Origin: DASUNQ01 sp035536455 | GTDB taxonomy: Bacteria > Acidobacteriota > Thermoanaerobaculia > Multivoradales > UBA5704 | Reading direction: 5' to 3' | NCBI GenBank assembly: GCA_035536455.1 | Contig: DATLOC010000060.1 | Span: forward strand, 1-64,000 | Length of the DNA: 64,000 nt | In this document: one piece after another, positions 14,621-23,473 of the stretch | Numbering within the stretch: position 1 is the stretch's first letter | Layout of the letters: every line of letters begins with the position of its first letter | Notes under the pieces: model-generated | Seen by the model: the letters and a program-made list of their open reading frames with translations, nothing else | What the model was told of the DNA's origin: nothing | The model's database searches: none | Program-made: the position numbers and the translations under genes

Positions 14621-16981
14621 TTAGTCGGCGCCCACGTTCAGCGACCAAGCGCCGCGGCCGAGGGTGCCGGCCACCAGCACGTGGTGCACTGCGTCGTAGG
14701 CCAGGTCGAAGATCGGCACGTTCGGCATGCCGGTCCCGAGGGGCGCCCAGACCGTGAAGTTGGTGCTCTGGTACGCCACGTAGATGCCGTTGAACGTGCT
14801 CACCACCAGGGCGTCGTTGGTGGTGCGCGGGACGTACGCGATCCCGCGCAGGGCGATCGGCGCGAAGGACTGGATGTTGCCCGAGACGTCGGTCCAGGTC
14901 AGGCCGCCGTCGAGCGTCTGGAAGACCTGGGTAAGGTTGGTGAGGTAGAACGCGTTGGCGTTGTCCGGGTCGATGACGGTGTCGCGCACCGTCCGGCCCG
15001 TGCCGGTGCCGGGGTAGGTGGCGTTCTGCGTCAGCGGCGCCGGGTGCGCGGCCGTGCGGATGAAGACGCGGTCGCCGGAGCCCACCACCAGCAGGTCGGG
15101 GTTTCCGACCCCGCCGTAGGAGACCGGCTCGACGCCGCTGCCGTTGATCACCACAGTCGAGATGCGCCGGATCGTGTCCCCCTGGTCGAAGGTCTCGTAG
15201 GTGCCGTTGGCGCAGCCGAAGATCAGACGCGTCGGCTGGATGGCGTTGATCTCCACCGGGGTCACGAACTGGCCCGAGCATCGCGGCGCGCCGTCGAGCG
15301 GGGCGAGGTTCGGGAAGACGAACCCCAGCAGATCGTTGGCGTGGTTCCAGAACGTGCGGACGAACGCCTGCAGCCCCTGGGCGCTGTCGTAACGGATCGA
15401 CTGGCCGGGCGCGAGGGTCTGGTTGTCGACTGCAGTGTCGCCGCCGTCGCCGGAGAGCAGCACGAACCACTCCGGCTTGTTCTTCTTGTCCTGGTGCGGG
15501 TCGTCGTTGTCCTGCGTGCCGACGAAGGCGATGTCGGCCAGGGTGTCGTAGGAGTTGTCGTGCACCTCCGTCACCTGCAGGTCGCCGATGACCGAGAACC
15601 AATCGCCGGCGTTGGTGGCCGGGCTGGTGCGCCGGTAAACGCCGCCGTCGTCGGTCTCGACGATGTGGCCCGCGGCGTCGAAGGTCATCTCCCGCGAGTC
15701 GGCGTGCGGCGAGCTGTTCGAGGCGGTGCCGGTGTGGGTGAGCGGCGTGCACTGGCTGCCGGACGCCAGCGAGGCGTCGCAGCGGAACAAGCGGCCGGAG
15801 AAGTTGTTGGCGCCGATCGAGTTGGGGAACTGCGGCGGGAAGGGCAGCCCTTCCTCGAGGGTGAACGGCTGCCGGTCGCCGCCGAGGTAGACCAGGTTGT
15901 GGTTGGTGCGGTCGGCGAGGATCGACATGTGGATCGAGCCCTGCGCGCCGGGATGGATGCCGACGTTGTTGGGGCCGGTCCGCGGGCGGTCCATCTCGGT
16001 CCAGGTGGTGCCGCCGTCGCCGGAGCGGAAGAGCCCCGCCAGGCGTCCGGGGTTGACGATCGCGCAGTAGACGTTGTTGTTCAAGCCCACCGCGAACTCG
16101 GTGTTGCTCGCCGCGTTGGTGAGCACGGCGTCCATCGCCGCGTTGCTGACCTTGGCCCAGGTGGCGCCGGTGTCGAGGCTGCGGTAGACCCCGTTCGTCC
16201 CGCCGACGAGGGTGGCGAAGGTGACGCTGGTGAAGAGCCGCGCCGGGTTGGTGGAATCGACCACCAGGTCGTACGTGACCCCGCCCGGCAGGCCCGTCAG
16301 CGTGCCGTTGCCGTTAGAGATCTGGGTGAAGGTGGCGCCGCCGTCGGTGCTGCGCCAGATCCCCAGGTTCGGGATCGCGTTGACGTCGGCCTGGTTGACG
16401 GAGATGACGATCGTGTTGCCCTGCGCGACGACGCCGGAGATGTTCTTGCCCAGCAGGACGCCGCCGCCGGTGACCGACGTCCAGCTCGAGCCTCCGTTCG
16501 TCGTCTTGTACAGCCCGACCCGGTTGCCGCCGAGGCGGCCGAACGAGCTGTATCTGCCGACGCCGGCCCAGATCGTGTTCGACGTCGCGTCCGTGGTGTC
16601 GAACGCCATGGCGCCGATCGCCGAGGTCGCCAGCGTGTCGGTCAGCGCCGTCCAGCTCGGGGTGAGCGACTGGGCGTTCGTCGTCTTCCAGACGCCGCCG
16701 TTGACGGAGCCGATGTAGAGAATGTTGGCATTGGTGGGGTGGGCGAGGACGGTGTGGATGGCCCCCGTGATGGGGTTGTTCGGAGGCACGTTCTCGATCT
16801 GCCCGTCCACCGCCGGGCCGGGGCCCTGCGCCTTCCACTTCGTGCCCGGGTCGATCGGGGGTTGGCCGTAGGCGGCGATGGGCAGCGCCAGCGCCACCGT
16901 GACGGCGAAGAGAGCGCACAAACCGGTGGCCGCCCGCAGGCGGCCGCCCGGGAACTCGAAGCGCGAGGTACTCCTCAGCAT
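14621..16981 (-). CDS. Secreted BNR/Asp-box repeat protein (VPS10/sortilin-like propeller)
   Basis: 786 residues from the ATG at 16981, which has an AAAGGAAA site at good spacing; the longer upstream frame lacks signal features. A signal peptide ends near residue 42 (AAYG). The rest is built from recurring WTTDGG-like motifs (KTTNGGSSW, RSTDGGATF, RSLDTGATW, RSGDGGTTW, QTLDGGLTW), the Asp-box/BNR signature of beta-propellers like those of sialidases, sortilins and xyloglucanases. Repeats extend over the whole chain, suggesting one or two propellers. There is no obvious membrane anchor or catalytic residue set. It is probably a secreted glycan- or protein-binding protein. It has its own terminator and is divergent from the next gene. 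Confidence 0.8.
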   Translation of the reverse strand: MLRSTSRFEFPGGRLRAATGLCALFAVTVALALPIAAYGQPPIDPGTKWKAQGPGPAVDGQIENVPPNNPITGAIHTVLAHPTNANILYIGSVNGGVWKTTNAQSLTPSWTALTDTLATSAIGAMAFDTTDATSNTIWAGVGRYSSFGRLGGNRVGLYKTTNGGSSWTSVTGGGVLLGKNISGVVAQGNTIVISVNQADVNAIPNLGIWRSTDGGATFTQISNGNGTLTGLPGGVTYDLVVDSTNPARLFTSVTFATLVGGTNGVYRSLDTGATWAKVSNAAMDAVLTNAASNTEFAVGLNNNVYCAIVNPGRLAGLFRSGDGGTTWTEMDRPRTGPNNVGIHPGAQGSIHMSILADRTNHNLVYLGGDRQPFTLEEGLPFPPQFPNSIGANNFSGRLFRCDASLASGSQCTPLTHTGTASNSSPHADSREMTFDAAGHIVETDDGGVYRRTSPATNAGDWFSVIGDLQVTEVHDNSYDTLADIAFVGTQDNDDPHQDKKNKPEWFVLLSGDGGDTAVDNQTLAPGQSIRYDSAQGLQAFVRTFWNHANDLLGFVFPNLAPLDGAPRCSGQFVTPVEINAIQPTRLIFGCANGTYETFDQGDTIRRISTVVINGSGVEPVSYGGVGNPDLLVVGSGDRVFIRTAAHPAPLTQNATYPGTGTGRTVRDTVIDPDNANAFYLTNLTQVFQTLDGGLTWTDVSGNIQSFAPIALRGIAYVPRTTNDALVVSTFNGIYVAYQSTNFTVWAPLGTGMPNVPIFDLAYDAVHHVLVAGTLGRGAWSLNVGAD

Positions 16982-17222
16982 GTGCCGTTTCCTTTCTTGT
17001 GCATGACGCCCTCGCGGGCATCGTCTACGAAAGGCAACGGCGACTGTCGAACGCGGCGCGACGCTGGCGAACCAGAGGCCCCTGATCGACCCCCCGAGTG
17101 CGCGCCACCCGAGACGGGCGGAGGGCCTCTCCCTTGCACTTTGAAGCCCGTGGAGATTACCATGAACGCCGCGACGGCGACGACACAGCGGGAGCGCGCT
17201 GGCCAAGAAGCAAGGAGTCCAC
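16982..17222. other. Divergent intergenic region of 241 bp
   Basis: This gap separates two divergent secreted-protein genes and must hold both promoters. I see the two ribosome-binding sites at its edges (AAAGGAAA for the left gene, AAGGAG for the right) but no convincing -35/-10 pair and no repeats. A frame starting at an ATG at 17162 runs through the gap but is a shadow of the next gene. Confidence 0.5.
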
Positions 17223-18269
17223 GTGAACCAAGCCAAGCGGTGGCCACGCCGGCCGTTCAGGTCCCGGTGTGTCCCTTCATTCGTCCTCCTGTCCCTCCTC
17301 GCAATCCTGCTCCTGCCGGGCGTCGCGCTGGCTCAGGCCAAGTCGTTGCGCGCGGCGATCCCCGAGGGCGCCGTCGCGCTGCTCGAGGGCGTGGTGGTGT
17401 CCCCGAGGCACGGCCTCGCCTACGTCATGCGGCCCGGCGGCGGCATCGACGCGGTCGAGCTCGCCACCGGCAAGGTGCGCTGGCACAGCGACCTCGGGGC
17501 CAAGCCGTTGGCGCTCGCCGACGACGGGCTCGTCGCGCAGGCCGAGGGCCGCGGCAACGCCCTCGACCTCGTCGTCCTCGACGCGCGCAACGGCGCCGCC
17601 CGCGACAACGTGCGCATGGCGCTCCCGGCCGGCGTCTCCGCCTCCGTCGTAGACACTTCCGCCGGCTCGTTCCACGTCCAGGCCGCGCGCGAAGCCTCCG
17701 GGCTCGTCGTGCGCTGGGAGTCCGTGGCCGCGGCCGGCAAGGCGCCGGCGCAGGGCTATCTCCCCGCCGTCAATGAAGGGGAGGCGCCGGGAGCTGCCGT
17801 CGCCGTCGTCACCGGCGCGGCGGTCTTCGACCTGACGGCGTCCTCGATGCGCATGCAGGCCGAGCCGTCGGTCGTGACCGGGACGTCCCCGACGCTCAAG
17901 CGCGCCAGCCTCGAAGAGCTGCGTGCGGAGACGGGTGCCGGGCGGCAGTTCCTCTCCGCCGACGGGCGCCACTACCTGATCAGCGAGCCGGTCAAGTCGG
18001 CCCAGTTCACCCTCTCCATGCACCGCTGGACAGTGTACGAGCGCGCCAGCGGCGCCCGGCTCGGCTCGGTGCCGGCGATGGCGTCGGCGGCGCCGTTCCT
18101 GGTCGTGGGCAAGACGCTGTACCACACGGCCCCGGCCCACGTCATGCTCAAGGAGGGCAAGCTCGTCGAGCAGGCGACGTCCCTCCGCGCCGTGAACCTG
18201 GCGACGAGCGCCGAGAAGTGGAGCGCTTCGGTCCGCGAGACCTCCTTCCGCGGGCCGTTCCCTCCGTAG
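17223..18269 (+). CDS. Exported PQQ-like beta-propeller-type protein, function unknown
   Basis: 348 residues from a GTG at 17223, preceded by AAGGAG. The N-terminus carries basic residues then a strong hydrophobic stretch (FVLLSLLAILLLPGVALAQA), a Sec signal with likely cleavage after ALA. The mature part has repeated strands of the type seen in PQQ-binding-like propellers (GIDAVELATGKVRWHSD, then LRAVNLATSAEKWS near the C-terminus), but the number of blades is not clear. It is likely periplasmic. No enzyme signature is present. It sits between a BNR protein and an alkyltransferase-like gene in the same direction as the latter, but the spacing of about 65 bp leaves operon membership open. Confidence 0.6.
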   Translation: MNQAKRWPRRPFRSRCVPSFVLLSLLAILLLPGVALAQAKSLRAAIPEGAVALLEGVVVSPRHGLAYVMRPGGGIDAVELATGKVRWHSDLGAKPLALADDGLVAQAEGRGNALDLVVLDARNGAARDNVRMALPAGVSASVVDTSAGSFHVQAAREASGLVVRWESVAAAGKAPAQGYLPAVNEGEAPGAAVAVVTGAAVFDLTASSMRMQAEPSVVTGTSPTLKRASLEELRAETGAGRQFLSADGRHYLISEPVKSAQFTLSMHRWTVYERASGARLGSVPAMASAAPFLVVGKTLYHTAPAHVMLKEGKLVEQATSLRAVNLATSAEKWSASVRETSFRGPFPP

Positions 18270-18334
18270 CCGCGATCGAGAAAAAGCGCGGGGCGCGTCG
18301 CGACCAGTGGCGCGCCCCGTTGCTTCGCGGTCCC

Positions 18335-18682
18335 GTGCCGACAGCTTCCGACCGCTACGCCCGCATCTACGCCGTCATCCGCCAGGTCCCCGAGGGCCGC
18401 GCGGCGACCTACGGCCAGATCGCGGCGTTGGCGGGGATCGCCGGCCACGCCCGCCAGGTCGGCTACGCCCTCCACGCCCTCCCCGGCGGCGCCGACGTCC
18501 CCTGGCAGCGGGTGATCAACGCCCGCGGCGAGGTGAGCCCGCGCTCGAGCGGCGGCTGGACGGCGGGCCTGCAGCGCCACCTGCTCGAAGAGGAGGGCGT
18601 CGCCTTCGACGCCCGCGGCCGCGTGGACCTCGCGCGCTGCCGCTGGGATCCGGACGACAGGCCCACGCGCCGTTGGCGCTGA
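18335..18682 (+). CDS. Alkyltransferase-like protein (ATL; MGMT-family without active Cys)
   Basis: About 115 residues from a GTG at 18335; the longer frame from 18218 overlaps the upstream gene and adds low-quality sequence. The MGMT DNA-binding domain is complete: YGQIAALAG helix, GHARQVGYALHAL (with the arginine finger Arg in ARQVG), and the active-site motif reads PWQRVI instead of PCHRVI. Trp in place of the catalytic Cys is the hallmark of ATL proteins, which bind O6-alkylguanine, flip it and recruit nucleotide excision repair. It acts in the cytoplasm on DNA. No other repair gene is adjacent. Confidence 0.9.
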   Translation: MPTASDRYARIYAVIRQVPEGRAATYGQIAALAGIAGHARQVGYALHALPGGADVPWQRVINARGEVSPRSSGGWTAGLQRHLLEEEGVAFDARGRVDLARCRWDPDDRPTRRWR

Positions 18683-18731
18683 CGCGGCACGCCCGGCTAT
18701 GGAATGCTTGCCGGCCGGAGGACCCCCCGCG

Positions 18732-21700
18732 ATGACCAGTTTCCGCCGCGTCTCGACGCTGCTCGCCCTCGCCGTCTGCTTCGCCGCCGCCGCACTCGCC
18801 GAGCCGCCGCCGCCGGCGCTAGCCGCCGAGAAGGAGCCCGAGCAGGAGAAAGGCCCGCTCCACGGCCTCGAGTACCGCCTCCTGGGGCCGGCGATCGGCG
18901 GCCGCGTGTCGCGCGTGGCGGGCGTGCCCGGTGACCCCTCGACCTGGTTCGCGGCGACCGCCGCCGGCGGCGTCTGGCGCTCGACCAACGGCGGCTATGC
19001 CTGGCAGCCGGTCTTCGACGACCAGCCGGTGTCGTCGATGGGCTCGATCGCCGTCGCGCCCTCCGACCCCAACGTCGTCTACGCCGGCGCCGGCGAGGCC
19101 AACATCCGCGGCAACGTCGGCAAGGGCGACGGCATCTACAAGTCGACCGACCGCGGCAAGAGCTGGCGCAAGGTGCTGGCGCTCGACGGGCAGATCGGCA
19201 CGATGGCCGTCGATCCGCGCGACGCCGACGTCGCCTTCGCGGCGGTCCTCGGCAGCCCCTTCGGCCCCGGGCGCCAGCGCGGCGTCTTCCGCACCACCGA
19301 CGGCGGCGCCAGCTGGCGCAACGTCCTCTTCGTCGACGAGAAGACCGGCGCCTCCGACGTCACCCTCGACCCCACGAACCCGCGCACCGTCTTCGCCGGC
19401 TTCTGGCAGACCCGCCGCTACCCCTGGAAGCTGGAGAGCGGCGGCCCCGGCAGCGGCCTCTGGGCCTCGCGCGACGGCGGCGACAGGTGGAAGCGGCTCA
19501 CCGGCAGCGGCCTGCCGGAGGGGATCTGGGGCAAGGTCGGCGTACGCGTCGCGCCCTCCGACCCGCGGCGCGTCTACGCCCTCATCGAGGCCGAGAACGG
19601 CGGCCTCTTCCGCTCCGACGACGGCGGCGAGAGCTGGACGCTGGCCAACGCCTCGCGCGGCCTGCGCCAGCGCGCCTGGTACTACACCTGCCTGACCGTC
19701 GATCCGAAGAACCCCGACGTCGTCTGGTTCCCCGAGGTGTCGATGCTCAAGACCGTGGACGGCGGCGCCCAGGTGCGCGCGGTCAAGGGGGGCGGCTGGG
19801 ACTTCCACGACGTCTGGATCGACCCGCTCGAGCCGCGGCGGATGATCACCGGCAGCGACGCCGGGGTTTCGCTGTCGAGCGACGGCGGCGAGACCTGGTT
19901 CGTGCCGCCGATCCCGATCGCCCAGCTCTACCACATCGCCACCGACACGCGGGTGCCGTACCGGGTCCTCGGCGCGGTGCAGGACTGGGGGACGGTGTCG
20001 GGGCCGAGCAACAGCCTGCACGGCGGCGGCGTGCTGGTCTCCGACTGGCACGGCGTCGGCGGCGGCGAGGCGGGGCACGTCGCGGCCGATCCCTCCGACC
20101 CGCAGGTGGTGTGGGCCGGCGAGTACCTCGGCTTCATCTCGCGCTACGACGAGCGCACCGGCATCGCGCCGGCGGTCGGCATCTACCCCGACAACGGCAG
20201 CGGCCGCCCCGCCGCCGACCTCCGCTACCGCTTCCAGTGGACGGCGCCGATCCTCGTCTCGCCGCACGACCCGAAGACCGTCTACCACGCCGGCAACGTC
20301 CTGTTCCGCACCACCGACGGCGGCCAGCACTGGCAGGCGATCAGCCCCGACCTGACGCGCGACGACCCCGAGAAGCAGCAGTGGTCCGGCGGCCCGATCA
20401 CCGGCGACATCACCGGCGTCGAGTTCTACGACACGATCTTCGCCCTCGCCGAGTCGCCGCTCGCGAAGGGCCTCCTCTGGGCGGGGAGCGACGACGGCCT
20501 GGTGCACGTCAGCCGCGACGGCGGCGCCAACTGGACCAAGGTGACGCCGCCGGGGCTGCCCGAGTGGGCGACGGTGGCGGGGATCGAAGCGTCGCGCTGG
20601 GACCCCGGCACCGCCTACGTCGTCGCCGACAACCACCGCCTCGACGATTCCCGCCCCTACCTCTGGGTGACCACCGACTACGGCGCGACCTGGCGCCCGC
20701 TGACGCGCGGGCTCGACCCCGCCGTCTACCTCCACGTCGTGCGCGAGGACACTGCGCGCCGCGGCATGCTCTACCTGGGCACCGAGCGCGGCGTCGCCGT
20801 GTCGCGCGACGGCGGCGCGAGCTGGCAGCCGCTCAAGCTCAACCTGCCGACGGTGGCGGTCCACGACCTGGTCGTCAAGGGCGACGACCTCGTCGTCGGC
20901 ACCACCGGCCGCTCGATCTGGGTCCTCGACGACCTGACGCCGGTGCGCGAGTGGACCGACGCCGTCGCCAAAGGCGCCGTCCACCTCTTCCCGCCGCACC
21001 CGGCGACGGCCTGGCGCGTCGCCGCGGCGCCCTTCGGCAGCGACGCCGGCGGCGCCTCGAACCCGCCGGCCGGCGCCGTCGTCACCTACTGGCTCAAGGA
21101 GAAGCCGAAGGCGCCGCTCAAGCTGGAAGTCCTCGACGCCGGCGGCGCGGTCGTCCGGACGCTCACCAGCGAGGTCGAGACGCCGCCGATCGGCCCCGAC
21201 CACCCCGACTGGAACCCCTACTCCAAGCTCGAGCCGGCGCTCTCGGCCGAGCCCGGAATCCACCGCGCGGTCTGGGACCTGGCGCTCGAAGGAGCGCCCT
21301 ACATCCCCAAGGCGATGGTCGACACCGGCGACCCGCACGACGGACCGCAGGCGCTGCCGGGGAGCTACACCGTGCGCCTGACCGCCGACGGCGCGACGCT
21401 CGAGCAGCCGCTGCGCGTCGAGCCCGACCCGCGGCTTGGCGTCTCCGCCGCCGACCGCGAGGCGCAGCTCGCCTTCCTGCTCGGCCTGCGGGAGCGGATG
21501 GCCGAGATCGCCCGCCGGGTCGAGACCATCCGCAGCGTGCGCGGCCAGCTCGAGGCCCGCGCCGCGCTCCTCGCCGGCGACGCGCGCAACGCCGACTTGG
21601 TCGAGCTTGGCAAGCAGGTCATCACGAAGCTCACGGCGATCGAAGGGAAGCTGCACAACCCGACCGCCGAGGTGACCTACGACATCCTCGCCGGCCGCGA

Positions 21701-21938
21701 CGGCGGCGCGCAGCTCCACTCCCGCTACGCCTGGCTGAACTGGGGCTCCAACGACCACCCCGGCCCGCCCACCCAAGGCATGCTGGAGGTCAAGGCGATG
21801 CTCGACGAGGAGCTCGCGGTGCAGCGGCAGGCGCTCGACGAGCTGACGACCGGCGACTTGGCGCGGCTGCAGGCGCTGGCCGCCGAGAGGGGATTGGGCT
21901 ACGTGGTCACGGCACCGGGCGGTGGGGGCGGTCCATAA
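18732..21938 (+). CDS. Secreted VPS10/BNR-repeat propeller protein (glycosyl hydrolase-like)
   Basis: 1068 residues from the ATG at 18732, with GGAGG upstream at about 9 nt. The signal peptide (LLALAVCFAAAALA) precedes the family start GLEYRLLGPAIGGRVSRVAG, typical of large acidobacterial and Bacteroidota VPS10-like proteins. Asp-box motifs recur (RSTNGGYAW, KSTDRGKSW, RTTDGGASW, RSDDGGESW, RTTDGGQHW, SRDGGASW) through about residue 720, indicating two propellers. The C-terminal 300 residues are mixed: a beta domain, then a helical stretch (about 890-1000) containing EIARRVETIRSV. The biochemical role is not established; some relatives were named xyloglucanases by similarity only. It is distinct in length and terminal domains from the 786-residue BNR protein nearby. 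Confidence 0.85.
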   Translation: MTSFRRVSTLLALAVCFAAAALAEPPPPALAAEKEPEQEKGPLHGLEYRLLGPAIGGRVSRVAGVPGDPSTWFAATAAGGVWRSTNGGYAWQPVFDDQPVSSMGSIAVAPSDPNVVYAGAGEANIRGNVGKGDGIYKSTDRGKSWRKVLALDGQIGTMAVDPRDADVAFAAVLGSPFGPGRQRGVFRTTDGGASWRNVLFVDEKTGASDVTLDPTNPRTVFAGFWQTRRYPWKLESGGPGSGLWASRDGGDRWKRLTGSGLPEGIWGKVGVRVAPSDPRRVYALIEAENGGLFRSDDGGESWTLANASRGLRQRAWYYTCLTVDPKNPDVVWFPEVSMLKTVDGGAQVRAVKGGGWDFHDVWIDPLEPRRMITGSDAGVSLSSDGGETWFVPPIPIAQLYHIATDTRVPYRVLGAVQDWGTVSGPSNSLHGGGVLVSDWHGVGGGEAGHVAADPSDPQVVWAGEYLGFISRYDERTGIAPAVGIYPDNGSGRPAADLRYRFQWTAPILVSPHDPKTVYHAGNVLFRTTDGGQHWQAISPDLTRDDPEKQQWSGGPITGDITGVEFYDTIFALAESPLAKGLLWAGSDDGLVHVSRDGGANWTKVTPPGLPEWATVAGIEASRWDPGTAYVVADNHRLDDSRPYLWVTTDYGATWRPLTRGLDPAVYLHVVREDTARRGMLYLGTERGVAVSRDGGASWQPLKLNLPTVAVHDLVVKGDDLVVGTTGRSIWVLDDLTPVREWTDAVAKGAVHLFPPHPATAWRVAAAPFGSDAGGASNPPAGAVVTYWLKEKPKAPLKLEVLDAGGAVVRTLTSEVETPPIGPDHPDWNPYSKLEPALSAEPGIHRAVWDLALEGAPYIPKAMVDTGDPHDGPQALPGSYTVRLTADGATLEQPLRVEPDPRLGVSAADREAQLAFLLGLRERMAEIARRVETIRSVRGQLEARAALLAGDARNADLVELGKQVITKLTAIEGKLHNPTAEVTYDILAGRDGGAQLHSRYAWLNWGSNDHPGPPTQGMLEVKAMLDEELAVQRQALDELTTGDLARLQALAAERGLGYVVTAPGGGGGP

Positions 21939-21960
21939 CCGCTCAGGAGGCGCGTGACCC

Positions 21961-22539
21961 TCAGCCCGGGCTGGGCGCTGGGGCGGTCAGCGTGTCCACA
22001 TCGTCGTCGTTGGGGATGCCGTCGCAGTCGGCGTCGGCGAGGGGATCGCACGGGGTCTTCGACTGCTTCGCCTTCACCCACTCGTCGCAGCAGACCGCGC
22101 CGCCATCCTCGCGGTAGGCGATCGACGTCCCCCTCCCCTCCGCCAAGGGGCACTTCTCGCCTTGCTTCGTGTTGTACGTCTTGTCGGTGCGGATCGTGTC
22201 GCCGCAGACGAGGATCTGGCGGCTGCAGCTCGCCTCGCCGGTGGTCATGCTGGTGAGGATGCCGGTGTAGTAAATCGACGTCGTCTGCAGCTCACAGCCC
22301 GGGTTCGCCAGCCACGGGGGCCCGCCGGCAGGCTGCTCGCCCGTCCGCCGCTCGCCGGGGGGCGGCTGCTCGCCGGCGGCCGGCTGCTCGCCAGCGGGCG
22401 GCGGGTCGCCGGCGGGCCGCTGCTCCGCGACCAACTGCGCGTCGGGGGGTTGCTGCTCGTCGTCGGCCCGCTGCTCGCCGGCGCACGCCATCGCCAGGCT
22501 GCCGGCCAACGCCACGCCCAGTGCCAGCCTCCAGTGCAT
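21961..22539 (-). CDS. Lipoprotein with Gly-Glu-Gln-Pro repeats and TSP3-like end
   Basis: 192 residues. A signal peptide ends in a lipobox (SLAMAC, about residues 14-19). A low-complexity stretch (about 30-75) repeats AGEQP/PGEQ-like units, consistent with a flexible cell-surface linker. The following domain has eight or so cysteines (CELQ, CSRQILVC, KCPL, CCDEW, PCDPLADADC), suggesting disulphides, and a calcium-loop-like DADCDGIPNDDD near the C-terminus similar to thrombospondin type 3 repeats. I do not recognise a named family. It is convergent with the VPS10-like gene. Confidence 0.7.
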   Translation of the reverse strand: MHWRLALGVALAGSLAMACAGEQRADDEQQPPDAQLVAEQRPAGDPPPAGEQPAAGEQPPPGERRTGEQPAGGPPWLANPGCELQTTSIYYTGILTSMTTGEASCSRQILVCGDTIRTDKTYNTKQGEKCPLAEGRGTSIAYREDGGAVCCDEWVKAKQSKTPCDPLADADCDGIPNDDDVDTLTAPAPSPG

Positions 22540-22652
22540 CGTCCCATGCTGTCATCGAGGACGGCTCGAGGACAAGGCTCGCAGAACCCCGAGGCCGTAG
22601 AGGCCATAGGACTTGGGCGGCGGGGGCTGAGCGCGCTGTACGCCGGTAAGCC

Positions 22653-23120
22653 TCAAGGGAGCAGCCGCCGGAGCAGCTCTGGCGAGGCGCGGAAGTTCGT
22701 CCTCGCGAGCCGGGCAAGTGCGGCCGGCAGGTCGACATGACCGCTCCGTGCGCCCACCGCGAGGATGGCCAAGATCCCCATCAGTGGCAGGCCGAGATCA
22801 CGTGCCACGTTGCGGGCGGCTCGATCGTCCAGCAAGACGGAGTCGGGCTTGAGTGCCATCCCGAGGGCGATGACTTCCTGTTCGCCGCGATGGAGGCGGG
22901 GAGTCACTGGCAGTGTGCCGGTGTCCGGCGCCTCGGCGAAGCGGAGCCATGCGGGCCGGGCTTCGAGCCAAGACGTCACCGCCTGCGGAGTGCCCGGGTG
23001 CGTGAGCTCGCTTGCGACCGCTGGAGGGATCCAGACCTGGTCGAATAAGGCGGGGAGGAGATCGGCCTCGCCGATCAGAGCGAGGTAGCTGAGCGGTGAG
23101 GTGTCGGAGACGGCGATCAC
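22653..23120 (-). CDS. PIN-domain toxin, DUF3368 type
   Basis: 155 residues from a GTG at 23120 that overlaps the antitoxin stop (GTGA). The PIN nuclease acidic residues are in expected positions: Asp6 in VSDTSPL, Glu38 after ASEL, Glu80 in HRGEQEVI and Asp98/Asp99 in SVLLDDRAAR. DTSPLSYLA and GEQEAI/LLDD patterns are the DUF3368 signatures, typically paired with UPF0175 proteins, as here. It is expected to cleave RNA when released from its antitoxin. It is one gene downstream of the antitoxin in the same transcript. Confidence 0.85.
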   Translation of the reverse strand: MIAVSDTSPLSYLALIGEADLLPALFDQVWIPPAVASELTHPGTPQAVTSWLEARPAWLRFAEAPDTGTLPVTPRLHRGEQEVIALGMALKPDSVLLDDRAARNVARDLGLPLMGILAILAVGARSGHVDLPAALARLARTNFRASPELLRRLLP

Positions 23121-23383
23121 CCGCCAGGCTTCTCGAGGAAGCTCCGAACGTCCTCCTCGAGGTCCTGGGCGGTGTACTGGAGGAAGGCCCCCGCCTGCTT
23201 GAGGAAACCGTCCAGCTCGTACCGGGAGGCGATGCCGAGAACCTCCTGCACCTCTGCCGCCGTCAGCAAGCCCTGCCGATAGGCATCGGCGGCCAGGGCC
23301 TCCAGCGCATGGCGTGGAAGGTCCTGCCAGGAGGCTCGCAGCCGATCTGCGAGGGAGTCGGGGACTTGGATCGTGATCTCCAC
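23117..23383 (-). CDS. UPF0175-family antitoxin
   Basis: 88 residues from a GTG at 23383. The sequence EITIQVPDSLADRLRASW followed by ALEALAADAYRQGLLTAAEVQEVLGI matches the UPF0175 layout: a short strand, a helical DNA-binding region and a C-terminal helix ending near the toxin-binding part. It is upstream of and overlapping the PIN toxin by 4 bp, the usual antitoxin-first order, and would repress the pair's own promoter. No Shine-Dalgarno is clear. The promoter region lies in the adjacent non-coding block starting at 23384. Confidence 0.85.
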   Translation of the reverse strand: MEITIQVPDSLADRLRASWQDLPRHALEALAADAYRQGLLTAAEVQEVLGIASRYELDGFLKQAGAFLQYTAQDLEEDVRSFLEKPGG

Positions 23384-23473
23384 GCTTTGGAAATCTAACC
23401 TATCAGCCGGGGGATTGAGCTACGTGACCGGGGTGCACGACCCGGGCTGAAGTTCAAACGCCCCGGCGACGGG

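Noticed and set aside
14681..17776. 1031-residue open frame on the plus strand through the BNR gene
   Set aside because: Antisense to a gene with signal peptide, Asp-box repeats, RBS and terminator; composition is typical of a GC-rich shadow.
18819..21776. 985-residue open frame antisense to the VPS10-like gene
   Set aside because: GC-rich sequence with few stop codons gives long antisense frames. Its codon use and Val/Ala/Arg/Gly composition are typical of a shadow; the sense gene has clear motifs and signal peptide.
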